From a virus: a DNA stretch of 56,444 nt. The stretch's first letter is position 1; the number at the start of each line of letters is the position of its first letter. Below are positions 1 through 9,434 of this stretch, in pieces. The notes under the pieces are model-generated. The model ran no database searches and was not told the DNA's origin. It saw nothing but the letters and a program-made list of their open reading frames with translations. The stretch covers positions 1-56,444 of IMG/VR virus record IMGVR_UViG_3300037585_004733. The stretch is one strand, 5' to 3'. The translations under genes and the position numbers were made by a program.

Positions 1-111
1 AAAATGGAACAATAGATAAACCAACTCCTGAAGAAGAGTTAGAATCTATTAAGTTGCAATATCAAGATTCAATAGAAAAGCAGCAACAATACGCTGCTAT
101 TGCTCAAAGAT
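1..111. repeat. Direct terminal repeat, left copy
   Basis: Bases 1-111 are identical to bases 56334-56444, and the reading frame of the small gene at the end of the window continues into them without a break. This shows either a circular (circularly permuted) genome whose assembly overlap was kept, or a short direct terminal repeat. An odd length near a typical assembler k-mer favours a plain assembly overlap. A physical terminus cannot be told from sequence alone. Confidence 0.95.
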
Positions 112-170
112 GTTTGGGGGCGATTGAAATTCTCGAGAGATTAATCGGAACCGAGGATACTAGTGAGTGA
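3..170 (+). CDS. Hypothetical small coiled-coil protein, 3' part (5' part at 56282-56444)
   Basis: This is the C-terminal part of a 73-aa protein that starts at 56282 and crosses the contig join; the two parts share the 111-base repeat. The whole product is hydrophilic, rich in Glu, Lys and Gln, with a helical middle (KLQYQDSIEKQQQYAAIAQR) and ends GTEDTSE. It lies between a coiled-coil protein gene (55962-56279) and the holin-like gene, whose GTG start overlaps its stop by 8 bases. Function is not recognised. A structural or lysis-accessory role is possible from position only. Confidence 0.7.
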   Translation, partial: NGTIDKPTPEEELESIKLQYQDSIEKQQQYAAIAQRCLGAIEILERLIGTEDTSE

Positions 171-309
171 TTCACTTAAAGCTATAGTGACTAGTACCGG
201 AACTATATTAGTTAATGTATGGGAGCTAGTCCCTGAGGCACTAGGAGTTGTATTGATCGTAATGAATATAATCTATATATGGCTCAAAATCAAGAGATTA
301 ATTAAATAG
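163..309 (+). CDS. Small membrane protein, candidate holin
   Basis: A 48-aa product read from GTG at 163, with GAGG about seven bases upstream and an 8-base overlap with the preceding gene. Residues about 15-40 (ILVNVWELVPEALGVVLIV..IYIWL) form one or two hydrophobic segments, followed by a strongly basic tail (KIKRLIK). Short size, a transmembrane stretch and a basic C-terminus are typical of small holins, which permeabilise the inner membrane to release endolysin. The next genes include another TM-plus-coiled-coil protein (1103-1360). The endolysin itself is far away at 44427 in the same late direction. No family was positively recognised, so holin is an inference. Confidence 0.55.
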   Translation: MSDSLKAIVTSTGTILVNVWELVPEALGVVLIVMNIIYIWLKIKRLIK

Positions 310-317
310 GAGAGAAT

Positions 318-1103
318 ATGCCTAGAAAAAAGAAAAGTGCCGTTAAGAGGGCAATAGTAACCCCAGACAAGCACTTCCCTTTGGCAGATGGTCCAGCTAT
401 GAATGTTTTAGCACAGGCTATCGAATTAGTAAAACCGGATATTTATATTGATTTGGGAGATGTAGGGGAGTGGCATGGATGTTCACATTGGCAATGGAAA
501 AAAAAGAAAAGGCCTCCATTAGAATATCAGATGCCTTTTATACAAGAGGACATTGAAGATGTGAATGTTGGGATGGATTTTGTTGATAGAGCTTTAAAAA
601 AGGCTGGCTGTAAAGAGAAGCATATGATTGAAGGTAATCATGATGCATGGATGAATAATTTTGTTGATGAGCATCCATATCTTGCAGATCGCTATCTATT
701 CAAGAATGCTGTTAATCTTGAAAAGCGTAAATATCATTATACTCCTAATAGTGAATTTCTAACTATTGGAGACTTAAACTTTTATCATGGCAATCAATAT
801 GCCGGTATACAGCATACCAGAAATCACTTACTAAGATTAGGTTGTAATCTTATGTATGGGCATCACCATGATATACAGCAATCATCAGTTACTCATCTTG
901 ATGGATCTAAGAGCGCTTGGAGTATTGGGTGTTTAAAGGATATGAGTAAAGAGAAGAATGCATGGATGGGTGGTAGACCAAATAATTGGTCTCATGCTTT
1001 TGCCATAGTAGACTTTTATGATAAAGGCAATTTTACTGTTCAGATAGTATCTATTGCTGACGGTAAAACAAGTTTGTGGGGAGAAGTATTGGATGGTAAT
1101 TAA
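318..1103 (+). CDS. Calcineurin-like metallophosphoesterase
   Basis: This 261-aa protein has the ordered metal-binding motifs of the calcineurin-like phosphoesterase fold: D17-x-H19 (PDKH), G47-D48 (DLGDVGEW), G106-N-H-D109 (EGNHDAW), H157-G (YHGN) and G181-H-H-H (GHHHD). Such enzymes use two metals to hydrolyse phosphomono- or diesters; the substrate cannot be told here. A basic N-terminus (PRKKKSAVKR) could bind nucleic acid. The start has a strong AGGAGAG site, and the last base overlaps the next gene (TAATG). It sits in the late unit between a holin-like gene and virion genes, so a nucleic-acid or nucleotide phosphatase acting late is plausible. All catalytic positions appear present. Confidence 0.88.
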   Translation: MPRKKKSAVKRAIVTPDKHFPLADGPAMNVLAQAIELVKPDIYIDLGDVGEWHGCSHWQWKKKKRPPLEYQMPFIQEDIEDVNVGMDFVDRALKKAGCKEKHMIEGNHDAWMNNFVDEHPYLADRYLFKNAVNLEKRKYHYTPNSEFLTIGDLNFYHGNQYAGIQHTRNHLLRLGCNLMYGHHHDIQQSSVTHLDGSKSAWSIGCLKDMSKEKNAWMGGRPNNWSHAFAIVDFYDKGNFTVQIVSIADGKTSLWGEVLDGN

Positions 1104-1360
1104 TGGATATTTTTGCTATAATAGAGAAATTTGGTATACCGGTAGCCGTAGCAATGGCTTTCGGATTCTTTATATGGAAGCAAAACAAATTTATCCAGGA
1201 TACCTTAATGGAGGAGTTGGAAGAAAGTTTTAAGAGGCTAGAGGGTATTATCATCCAACTTATTAATCAACAAAAGAAAATACAAATAGAGCAAAAAGGT
1301 ATTGAAAAATCCTACAAAGCTCTTGTAGATATAGTAACTAAACTAATAAAGGAGAAGTGA
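1103..1360 (+). CDS. TM plus coiled-coil protein, holin- or spanin-like
   Basis: An 85-aa product with one N-terminal hydrophobic helix (residues about 5-25, IIEKFGIPVAVAMAFGFFIW) followed by a long charged amphipathic helix to the C-terminus. This topology resembles BhlA/UviB-type holin-like proteins and i-spanin-like proteins, both of which anchor in the inner membrane. The start overlaps the phosphoesterase stop (TAATG), so translation is coupled. It lies in what may be the lysis cluster with the 48-aa candidate holin. The specific role is an inference. Confidence 0.6.
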   Translation: MDIFAIIEKFGIPVAVAMAFGFFIWKQNKFIQDTLMEELEESFKRLEGIIIQLINQQKKIQIEQKGIEKSYKALVDIVTKLIKEK

Positions 1361-1361
1361 T

Positions 1362-1661
1362 ATGTTTGGGACTTTAACAGCATTAGCAACAAAGCAAGTA
1401 GCTGCTTACGCAGGAATGGGTGTAGCAGGTATAGCTACTGCATATATTTTAAAGAAAATACCTAATAATCGCATTAAAGCTAAATTCGGCTCTTGGATGT
1501 ATAACCTTGGAGTCTTTTGTACTTTGGGACTATCTAAATGGAAATGGACTAAAACCGTTTGGAATAAAACTGTTGAGCCATATTGCATTGATCTGATTGA
1601 CAATATTGTTGTGACTGGTGTTGCAAAGTTCGTTGAAGGTCTTCGTTCGGATAATGACTAA
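1362..1661 (+). CDS. Hypothetical protein with hydrophobic N-terminus
   Basis: A 99-aa product. Residues about 10-30 (VAAYAGMGVAGIATAYILKKI) are a Gly/Ala-rich hydrophobic helix, and a second moderately hydrophobic part (WMYNLGVFCTLGL) follows. The rest is mixed, with several Trp and Lys. It follows the TM/coiled-coil gene directly, and its end overlaps the 43-aa basic gene. It could be a membrane-associated lysis accessory or a minor virion protein. No family was recognised. Confidence 0.6.
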   Translation: MFGTLTALATKQVAAYAGMGVAGIATAYILKKIPNNRIKAKFGSWMYNLGVFCTLGLSKWKWTKTVWNKTVEPYCIDLIDNIVVTGVAKFVEGLRSDND

Positions 1662-1785
1662 AAAAGAATCTAAGCCAAAGACTCGAAACTGGAAAGATTA
1701 TGATCAAGAGAGTGTATTATTATATTCCTATTTAAAGAAAAAGGGAAAGCATAAGCGTGCCGAAGAAAATAAAAAGAGTAAATAA
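1654..1785 (+). CDS. Hypothetical small basic protein (43 aa)
   Basis: An ATG at 1654 opens a 43-aa frame that overlaps the end of the previous gene by 8 bases and the start of the giant tail gene by 29 bases. The product is very Lys-rich at both ends (MTKKESKPKTRN and KKKGKHKRAEENKKSK) with an aromatic middle. It resembles in style the other tiny Lys-rich peptides of this phage at 38721 and 39610. A site such as GAAGG upstream is weak, so translation may depend on coupling. It could be a nucleic-acid-binding or virion-packaged basic peptide. Moderate confidence as a gene. Confidence 0.45.
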   Translation: MTKKESKPKTRNWKDYDQESVLLYSYLKKKGKHKRAEENKKSK

Positions 1786-4700
1786 GTTTGAGAAAGGATT
1801 AATTAATAATCCTGATAAGCGTGACATACCGGAAGGTGGTCTAGCTAATGCTACAAATGTAATGGTTGATATCCCTGGCCAAGTTAGGCAGATGGGAAAC
1901 GAAGTTACGTCATATGTATTAGGAGCCGATAATAGTTCGCTATCAGGAGCATTAACTCCTGGTTACGGTACGCATGTTTTAAAAGCAGATCATAATATGG
2001 TCAACTTTAATACTCAAGCTGCAAAGATGATTATAGTGCAAAATAATCAAGACTTTAATGTTATTGGCAATGGGATTGAATATGCAGATGAAATAGATAC
2101 CGGATGGACTGGGTCACAAATTAATCCTACCTTTTTTGATTTTAATGGTACACTCAGAGTTTCCCAAGGAGCGTTTAATCATGATGATCATGAGAATTAT
2201 GTATTTACACATATAAATAAAGTATGGTTTGCAGATGCGGTAGATTCTGCTGATGCTAATGCAGGTGCAAAGAAAATATATGCTCATGGGAATACAAGCG
2301 GAGGTTATGGAGGAGCTACATCAGGTGACTGGATAGATGTTCCTCAGCGGATTAAAAGGCCTGGTGACTCTCTGTTAACAGAAAATGATGCAATTACTTC
2401 TAGCGCCCTGCCAATTGTGCCGGGCAGGCCTTATGTAGATATAGAGTGGACTAATGCAGAGAATGTTGGTGATAGCGGAGAGTGGCCTAGTGATACAGCT
2501 TATAAATTTGGTATATCCTATTTATATGATGGTATTGGTGAGGTTCTCCAAGAGTCATTAATTCATGTATGCGCTAATACAGTTAATCCAAGTGGAGACT
2601 GGGGAGATGATAATGGTATTCTTGGCATAAAAATGGGGTTTGTGGCGGATACTGGCATTGATATAGGCGCTGCTCCCTCATATGACCCTAGAATAGTTGG
2701 CGCACATTTATATTGGTGCGGCGATAGTACCGGAGATTTTGATGATCCATTGCTTATAGCTAAAGCTGATTTAATAAAATCTATAGTTACAACACATGAT
2801 GGTGAAGAAGCTTTAATGGATTATGAACAAGTTTCAGGCACTATTTATCGATATGGCAATAATATTACTACCTCTGGGCATTCTCATTTGCTATGTAGTA
2901 AGATTCCTACTACTACATATGAAGCTCAAACAACATTTCCTTCAACTGTTGAAACTAATTATGCAAGGTTTAAAACTGCTGTAATTTCTAATAGAAGATT
3001 ATATGCGGCAAATGTACAGAGATATAAAGAGAATAATATTGGGAATATAACAGCATTGCCAGCAGAAAATGATAGGATGCTAGTCTCTCCTGCTAATAAT
3101 ATGGACTTACTTCCTAGCAGTGATTATTTAGATATTGCCACTCAAGATGGAGATGCAATAACGGCGTTAGCCGCACTTGGTGATAAGATCCTGCAATTTA
3201 AAAATAATACTTTATATATTATTAATACATCTCAAGATTATGAATATGTTGAAGCAGAGCATAAATTTCTAGGAGTTGCATCTCCGTATGGAGTGATGAA
3301 AACTGAATTTGGGATTGTATGGGTAAATACTAATGGATGCTATATTTATGATGGCAAAGAAGTAAAAAATTTAGTAGATGGAAAGATTTCATTAATTAAA
3401 GATTCTACTCCGACTCTGATTAATGGAGAAAGTAAAGAAATGGAGATGCCTGGCTGGTCTCAATTTATAACAAACAGTCAGTATGGTCAGGTTGGATATA
3501 TAACATTAACTAAGCAGCTTGTTGTATTTGATTCTCCATATGGAACAACAAATCATTCTGGTGATATTATGGTATATGATTTTAGGACTCAAAGCTGGAC
3601 ATACGGCAAGGATAGAGTTGGATTAGCATCTAGATCAAATATTATTACTGATTATATTGATGAGTTAATATATATGACTTTTGGAGATCATTCATCCGGA
3701 GATACTGTTAGCCAATATATTATAGCCGGTAATTCTGGTGTAGCTGGACAGAATCAGGTATGGACAGTCGGTGGAATAACCACTGCCATGGTAAATACAG
3801 ACATAACTACGTCAATCATTCTAGAAATGAATAATGATACTCCTATAAGTGAACCTGTTAATATCATAGCATCTGAGGTAGATTCAGATTCAAACAATAC
3901 AATGATCCATAAACTTGCTACTGCTATTAGGGAAAAATTAGGCGCATCAGTTACAGTAAGCATTATAGATGCTGGATCAACTTTGCATATTTCATATGAT
4001 AAGTATTCTTCTGATCTTGCTACATATAGTAATGAAACTCCTTTGCAATTCGATACTGATGTAGGTGAAGTCCCAGTTAGTGCGGGTACTGTTCTTGCAC
4101 ATGGGAAACATTTGATTTCATCTGATGACAATGCGACAACTCGTAAAGTATACCCTGCAATTAGCTTTGGAGAGCCAACTGGCTCTAGTGAGAGTGGTGG
4201 AGTTTCAAATGGGGCCCGTTTAAGAATGGGTTTAGCTATAAACTCATCTGTTGTTGAGGCTGATCCTCTTTCTTATGGAGCAATTAGCCCTGAAGTTATA
4301 AGTGAGATGGCTATTCAATATCCTAATAGTAGGCTTTATGATACAGTAACAAATACAGGTAGACATCCAATGTGGTCGAGTTCGACAGCTGCTTATGAGG
4401 GTCAAATGAATGCATCATGGGCCAATGGTGAGATTAAACCGGATAATATATTCGAACATGTTGACCTAGATCATGATACCCCTGAATGGGAATATTTCAC
4501 AACAATAGATGGATTTTCCCTGCCTTATGATCATTTTCATAATCCAAGTGGAGATTATAATACTCCACAGACCAGTATGTATGGGTATCATCCATCTTCA
4601 GACAAGAGGTTTTGTAATCCAGGAGCAATATGGATTAAGAATTGGTTAGGCGTACCTGGAGATGGTCAATCTGATCCTGGGACTTCTGTTTTTCCCGATG

Positions 4701-7333
4701 AGAATCTACAAACACAATCTCTCCCATCATCAAAGCCAACATATCCTAATGGATGGTATAAAACTCCACTACGCACTCTTCCCATTAACCATGATTATGT
4801 TTATAATAAGAGTCATAATATGAATGGTTTTGGATACGCTTTCCTTATTGGGCAACAAGAAACAAAGGTTGACACAGTCTCTGGCATGGGTGACAACGTA
4901 GGTGAAGATGGAAAACCACATGTAAGTACAAGCGCTTTTAACTCATGGATGGTTGCTTGCGCAGCCGATAAAGCTTATATCCTACATCCAAGCTCGGGGG
5001 ATGTATCTTTGTTTACTCACATGATGAAATGGGCTGGAAATGTATCTTATATGGATATAGAAGCTACATATATATTAAATGAGGGAAATAATATAGCTGA
5101 ACAATTTATTAATGAAAAAGTATACTCATGGGATACAGATCCTATAGGTATGTTTAAGCGTCTTGGCGTTACACAAAGTACTCAGGCAACTGCATATTCT
5201 TCTTATGCCAGTGGTAGTATACCATTAACAACGTCTACTGGGTCCTCTAACCTTGGGACGATTAGCGGTACAGGCCCTGATGATGCTGTTGTTAAATTTG
5301 CGATATCAAGAGGTGGTTATTGGGGCGACTATTATTTTGATATTAGGATGGAGAATACAGAGCCGGTTGGTTCTTTCGAATTTGGAATTGACACGGTGAT
5401 ATCATTCGGCATCCCTCAGATTACTAGGATTAACCCCTTTGACGGAGCTATTCATACATATGAATTTACGACTTCACTTGCACAAGGAAATGGAGCCACT
5501 ACTGATATATTAACAGGATCCTCCACTACTGGAGTAATTCCTCCTGGCAATCATTTTCTCTGCAAGCTCGAGGCCGTTAATATACTTGAGATGAGCTTTA
5601 ATTCACTATTTGATCCATCTCAATACTATAATCACGATATTGGGATATCTGCTATACTAGGGAATAAGGTTAATGCGAATTGGGCGAATAATCTGAATTA
5701 CGATTATCCCATTATAGAGGATACAACTCATTTAAGTGGGCAAACTGGAATTAGCCTAAATAGTGTCGAAATAGAAGGAGAAATTGAACTTTCGTGTAAT
5801 ACTGTTAATATACTTCCATGTGGCTCAAGTCCTATAAAAGGAATAGATCCGGAACTTCCATCTACAAAAGGTGACTTACTAATAATGATAGTAGGCGATT
5901 ATGGCAGTGATTTTGCTGCAGGCACGCATTATGAATTTGGATTTGGTGGTGCAAGTTATCCAGCGTTTGGGGGAGTAGAAACAGAATATAACTTCCCATC
6001 TCCGGCTTATTTAAGCTACAAGAAAGTAAAAACTTTTGAAACTACTAATGCTGCTGGCAACGAGTGGCCGGTAAATAGCGTTACTTATTTATTATTCAAA
6101 GGCGAAGACCAAGGTTCTTTGATGCAAAATCACTTTTATGAATTAGCAACATGCAAAAAAGGTTTTGGAGCTGTTGGAATATGGCTCGATCACGAAGAGA
6201 CTGCTTTTTTAATAAACCAGAATAGTTCAGCATCGTTTCAGAATCTTGCACAGGGTATTGCTCCTGCCCCTCGAATTGTTTATGCTAGATTTTCTAGAAG
6301 TTATTATGATCATAGTGCATTTTATACCTTTACGCTCGATCATCCAAATCATCCAAGTGACAATTTTAATTATACTGCAACCTGGGAATCCGGAGCTTAT
6401 AAATCTTCATTAGATGTGGCTAGTAATTTTCAGGGACAATTAGAAACTGGATTAACTAGTCAAGCTATTCATGCAATAAATTATTTAGATAATACAGCCC
6501 TTTATAAGCCGCGTTTATGGACAGCAACAGGCAGGATATCTGGTGGTGGAAATAATGATATATTCATAAGGACAGTTGGTGCTGATGATAATTATCATGA
6601 TAGTAATGTAGATTTATCACTTGAATTAAGAATAGGAGATACATTTAAGATAAGTAATGCTCCAACAGCAACCAAGGAATATATAGTGGCTAATGTAGAA
6701 TATGGAGTTGGCGTAAATATTATTACGATTAAAACGTCTGGAGAAGGAATACCTGCTGGGAATATTGCAACAGAAGCAGAATTTTTTGCTGAGGGTGATG
6801 GGACTATCACATCATCAACAATAGTTTTACAAGAAACAAACGTACTTTCTAGCGGAGAGGGCTTTAGTATAGACGGGAAAGTACATACAGACCTGATGGT
6901 TAAGGGCTTTAAAAATGATAGTATATTTATACAAAGTCAAGAGGCTAAAGAAGGATCGATATTAATAGAAACTCCTGATTATATTCTTAACCAGGAATCG
7001 TCTAAATCAAATGTAAATAAAGTATATGTCTCTCTTAAAGATGAGTCATATTATAATAATGGGCGTTTCAGCATGCATTATGCCACTGATAATAATGATG
7101 ACTGGAGGGTATTGTACTTTAAGCCGATTGCAGGATCTGTAGATATTCCTCCAATGCCAGCTGCTAATATAGTTGTTGGAGATATATGGGGAAACCCGGC
7201 ATTATACTTTAATGAAGATCTTTCGTCATTAAAAAATGCATCATCTATACGTTTTAGAATAATCGGAACTGATTTCCAGTCATTTAAATTAAATGATATT
7301 AATATACTATTTAGAGATAAGCATATAAGCTGA
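1757..7333 (+). CDS. Giant tail hub / stabilisation protein
   Basis: A 1858-aa product from a GTG start. Its N-terminus has the pattern F-x-x-G-L-x-N-x-P-D-x-x-x-x-P-x-G-x-x-x-x-A-x-N-V, ending in Q-V-R-Q-M-G-N-E. This is typical of phage tail-tube/hub proteins of the T7 gp12 or P22 gp10 kind, whose N-terminal region binds the connector. Residues about 470-560 (ALGDKILQFKNNTLYII...GIVWVNTNGCYIYDGKEV) look like beta-propeller blades. The remaining two thirds are Gly/Ser/Asn-rich beta structure, as in host-contact tail parts, and make it far longer than the usual 600-800 aa. It is followed by fibre genes with TGATG coupling. Tail assignment is firm; the exact role of the C-terminal 1200 residues is unknown. 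Confidence 0.75.
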   Translation: MPKKIKRVNKFEKGLINNPDKRDIPEGGLANATNVMVDIPGQVRQMGNEVTSYVLGADNSSLSGALTPGYGTHVLKADHNMVNFNTQAAKMIIVQNNQDFNVIGNGIEYADEIDTGWTGSQINPTFFDFNGTLRVSQGAFNHDDHENYVFTHINKVWFADAVDSADANAGAKKIYAHGNTSGGYGGATSGDWIDVPQRIKRPGDSLLTENDAITSSALPIVPGRPYVDIEWTNAENVGDSGEWPSDTAYKFGISYLYDGIGEVLQESLIHVCANTVNPSGDWGDDNGILGIKMGFVADTGIDIGAAPSYDPRIVGAHLYWCGDSTGDFDDPLLIAKADLIKSIVTTHDGEEALMDYEQVSGTIYRYGNNITTSGHSHLLCSKIPTTTYEAQTTFPSTVETNYARFKTAVISNRRLYAANVQRYKENNIGNITALPAENDRMLVSPANNMDLLPSSDYLDIATQDGDAITALAALGDKILQFKNNTLYIINTSQDYEYVEAEHKFLGVASPYGVMKTEFGIVWVNTNGCYIYDGKEVKNLVDGKISLIKDSTPTLINGESKEMEMPGWSQFITNSQYGQVGYITLTKQLVVFDSPYGTTNHSGDIMVYDFRTQSWTYGKDRVGLASRSNIITDYIDELIYMTFGDHSSGDTVSQYIIAGNSGVAGQNQVWTVGGITTAMVNTDITTSIILEMNNDTPISEPVNIIASEVDSDSNNTMIHKLATAIREKLGASVTVSIIDAGSTLHISYDKYSSDLATYSNETPLQFDTDVGEVPVSAGTVLAHGKHLISSDDNATTRKVYPAISFGEPTGSSESGGVSNGARLRMGLAINSSVVEADPLSYGAISPEVISEMAIQYPNSRLYDTVTNTGRHPMWSSSTAAYEGQMNASWANGEIKPDNIFEHVDLDHDTPEWEYFTTIDGFSLPYDHFHNPSGDYNTPQTSMYGYHPSSDKRFCNPGAIWIKNWLGVPGDGQSDPGTSVFPDENLQTQSLPSSKPTYPNGWYKTPLRTLPINHDYVYNKSHNMNGFGYAFLIGQQETKVDTVSGMGDNVGEDGKPHVSTSAFNSWMVACAADKAYILHPSSGDVSLFTHMMKWAGNVSYMDIEATYILNEGNNIAEQFINEKVYSWDTDPIGMFKRLGVTQSTQATAYSSYASGSIPLTTSTGSSNLGTISGTGPDDAVVKFAISRGGYWGDYYFDIRMENTEPVGSFEFGIDTVISFGIPQITRINPFDGAIHTYEFTTSLAQGNGATTDILTGSSTTGVIPPGNHFLCKLEAVNILEMSFNSLFDPSQYYNHDIGISAILGNKVNANWANNLNYDYPIIEDTTHLSGQTGISLNSVEIEGEIELSCNTVNILPCGSSPIKGIDPELPSTKGDLLIMIVGDYGSDFAAGTHYEFGFGGASYPAFGGVETEYNFPSPAYLSYKKVKTFETTNAAGNEWPVNSVTYLLFKGEDQGSLMQNHFYELATCKKGFGAVGIWLDHEETAFLINQNSSASFQNLAQGIAPAPRIVYARFSRSYYDHSAFYTFTLDHPNHPSDNFNYTATWESGAYKSSLDVASNFQGQLETGLTSQAIHAINYLDNTALYKPRLWTATGRISGGGNNDIFIRTVGADDNYHDSNVDLSLELRIGDTFKISNAPTATKEYIVANVEYGVGVNIITIKTSGEGIPAGNIATEAEFFAEGDGTITSSTIVLQETNVLSSGEGFSIDGKVHTDLMVKGFKNDSIFIQSQEAKEGSILIETPDYILNQESSKSNVNKVYVSLKDESYYNNGRFSMHYATDNNDDWRVLYFKPIAGSVDIPPMPAANIVVGDIWGNPALYFNEDLSSLKNASSIRFRIIGTDFQSFKLNDINILFRDKHIS

Positions 7334-8823
7334 TGTCAAATATAAACCATTTAAATAAAACTAAAGGATTCCGGGTAAAAGTATCAAAAAAGCTACCCAA
7401 AGACAGCGAAGGCTTTGATGGTGAAATACGCGTTATTGTTAGAGATGGAGTATGGTTATACTTTAAATATGGACACTCTTGGTATAAGGCATCCTCGCAA
7501 AGCACAAAGGTAAGTGGCAGAGGAGGCAATACTCCAATAACTATGAGTGGAGTGTCAGGTAATACAGCTACACAAATTAATAGCCGGAATAATCAATTGG
7601 AGATGAGTGATAATATTAATTTAGGTACTAATGCTATGTCTTTTAATGGGAGGGGTAAGGGCATTAAGTTTGAGGACAGCACTACTGCAAGAGTAGATGT
7701 AGCTAATACTAAAATTGGGACCCTTGGTAGAATGGTACTTACTGATAATCAATTAGATGTAAGTAGTGGAGACTTAACAATACAGACCGGTTCAGGTGGT
7801 GCAGGAAATATTATTCTAGATGCCTATGGAGGGTCTGTAACAATAAAAGATCCAACCCCAGCTGATTTGTCTCCAACTTTTATTTTACAGTCTGATCATA
7901 ATGGAGCATTGGGACCTCAGTGGTATACTCTTTTTGATTCTGATAGTCCAGCTGTAACTGATTATATATTTTTTGATTCTCATGTAGGTAAAAATGATGC
8001 AGATGAACTTGTAACATATGTATATAAATATGCACAAATACTTAATGTTGAGGATGGGGATGAATGTTCAAATTTTTATACTTTGATTATGGCAAATGGG
8101 ACTTCAAGGAATCTTATTACTGGAACTGGTACTGTAGGAGATTTAGTTAATGTAAGTATAGGTTATGGAGCTACATCTACAGCTACTATAGCAGGTAATT
8201 TAGATATAGATGGGGCAAAGATTACAAGTGTAGGAGCTTTAGAGATAGACCCGGGTGGAGCATTATCAGTTACAGGACAGGACCTTATTATTGATGCTGC
8301 AAAATACCTTCGCTTAGATGGGAGTGCTTCAGGGAATACATATATATATGAAGCAACTGCTGATACGGTCAGGCATGTTGTAGGTGGAACTAACGTTATG
8401 GTATTGTCTGATAACGGTGGCGATGGAAATGAAGTTGCCTTTGGAGGTTGTGCAGGGTTTACTCAACTAGAACCCAGCTATGATGCAGTAGCCACTATTG
8501 TAGACTTTAGGAAATCAAATAAACAGAATGTAACATTTGGGGCTGGAAACATAGGGCATGTCATATTTTACTTCCCTGAAGTATCAGGCAATTTTCAGCT
8601 ATTATTAAAACAGGATGGCACAGGAAGTAGAACTATTACAGGTCTTTATAAAGTTTATGCATTTGATGAAACTATTGCTGAGGGAGAAGGTCAAGTTAAA
8701 TGGGCAGGTGGCTCTGCTCCAACATTAACAACAGATGCTAATCATGTTGATATATTGTCATTTTATTGGGATGCTGAGAATGAAATAGTTTATGGTGTAG
8801 CAACATTGGATTTTCAATTCTAA
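7333..8823 (+). CDS. Tail fibre protein
   Basis: A 496-aa Gly/Ser/Thr/Asn-rich product. The N-terminal about 55 residues (EGFDGEIRVIVRDGVWLYFKYGHSWYKA) resemble the small adaptor domain found at the start of many phage fibres. The centre (NLGTNAMSFNGRGKGIKF, SGDLTIQTGSGGAGNIIL, TIAGNLDIDGAKITSVGALEI) is a series of short beta-strand repeats as in trimeric fibres. The C-terminal about 110 residues (FGAGNIGHVIFYFPEVSGNFQLLLKQDG) look like a globular beta tip. Its start overlaps the giant tail gene stop, and it is coupled to the next structural gene. Receptor binding or a shaft role is inferred from family style. Confidence 0.72.
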   Translation: MSNINHLNKTKGFRVKVSKKLPKDSEGFDGEIRVIVRDGVWLYFKYGHSWYKASSQSTKVSGRGGNTPITMSGVSGNTATQINSRNNQLEMSDNINLGTNAMSFNGRGKGIKFEDSTTARVDVANTKIGTLGRMVLTDNQLDVSSGDLTIQTGSGGAGNIILDAYGGSVTIKDPTPADLSPTFILQSDHNGALGPQWYTLFDSDSPAVTDYIFFDSHVGKNDADELVTYVYKYAQILNVEDGDECSNFYTLIMANGTSRNLITGTGTVGDLVNVSIGYGATSTATIAGNLDIDGAKITSVGALEIDPGGALSVTGQDLIIDAAKYLRLDGSASGNTYIYEATADTVRHVVGGTNVMVLSDNGGDGNEVAFGGCAGFTQLEPSYDAVATIVDFRKSNKQNVTFGAGNIGHVIFYFPEVSGNFQLLLKQDGTGSRTITGLYKVYAFDETIAEGEGQVKWAGGSAPTLTTDANHVDILSFYWDAENEIVYGVATLDFQF

Positions 8824-9374
8824 TGGCAACAGTTAATCTACTACCAAATGCTGATATATCAAACAGCCCTGCTTGGACACTTTCAACAGGGACAGATATT
8901 TATGCACTTATAGATGATGCAGGTACAGGAAATGTTGGGTCTGATTCAAGTATGATTTCTGCTACTGCTTCAGGTAAGAGTTGCTCAGTAGCCTTTCAAG
9001 ACCTTGATGCAGGATTATCTGGTGCTACTATAAATTCTGTTACTGCTGTGATTGAGTGTAATAATAATGGTAGAGGGCGTACTTATGAGATAACTTGCAA
9101 GATAGGTCGTGCTGCAGGTGTGGATTATACAGAAAGTACAGGAACAGTAGCTGCAAGTATTGGTTGGTTAACAAAAACTTTCACAGAAAGGACAACCTCT
9201 GATGGCTCAAGTGCTTGGACTTTTGGAGATGTAAATGATATGAGGATGGTATTGGAATTGACTGCACATTCAGGACATGTAACAGGAATTAGTTATGCTT
9301 ATTTAACTGTGGATTATACAGCTGCTACAGCAGCAAGTACAGACAACGCAATATTTTTTGGAACTAATTTTTAA
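8823..9374 (+). CDS. Predicted beta-sandwich tail-associated protein
   Basis: A 183-aa product rich in Thr, Ser, Gly and Ala. Alternating beta strands (SVAFQDLDAGLSGATINSVTAVIECNN, YEITCKIGRAAGV, MRMVLELTAHSGH) suggest a jelly-roll or carbohydrate-binding-like fold. The tail end (TDNAIFFGTNF) is typical of the last strand of capsid or fibre-tip proteins. The TAATG overlap couples it to the fibre gene, so it may be a fibre tip, fibre chaperone or adhesin. About 60 bases with a clear AGGAG site separate it from the internal virion gene group. Confidence 0.6.
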   Translation: MATVNLLPNADISNSPAWTLSTGTDIYALIDDAGTGNVGSDSSMISATASGKSCSVAFQDLDAGLSGATINSVTAVIECNNNGRGRTYEITCKIGRAAGVDYTESTGTVAASIGWLTKTFTERTTSDGSSAWTFGDVNDMRMVLELTAHSGHVTGISYAYLTVDYTAATAASTDNAIFFGTNF

Positions 9375-9434
9375 TCATTTGGAAAAGTATACAACAAAGT
9401 GTTAAATTGCGGGCAATTTTAAGGAGTAAATAAA

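Noticed and set aside
3754-4131. Minus-strand ORFs within the tail gene
   Set aside because: They are shadows of the 1858-aa tail gene, without ribosome sites and in a region transcribed rightward.
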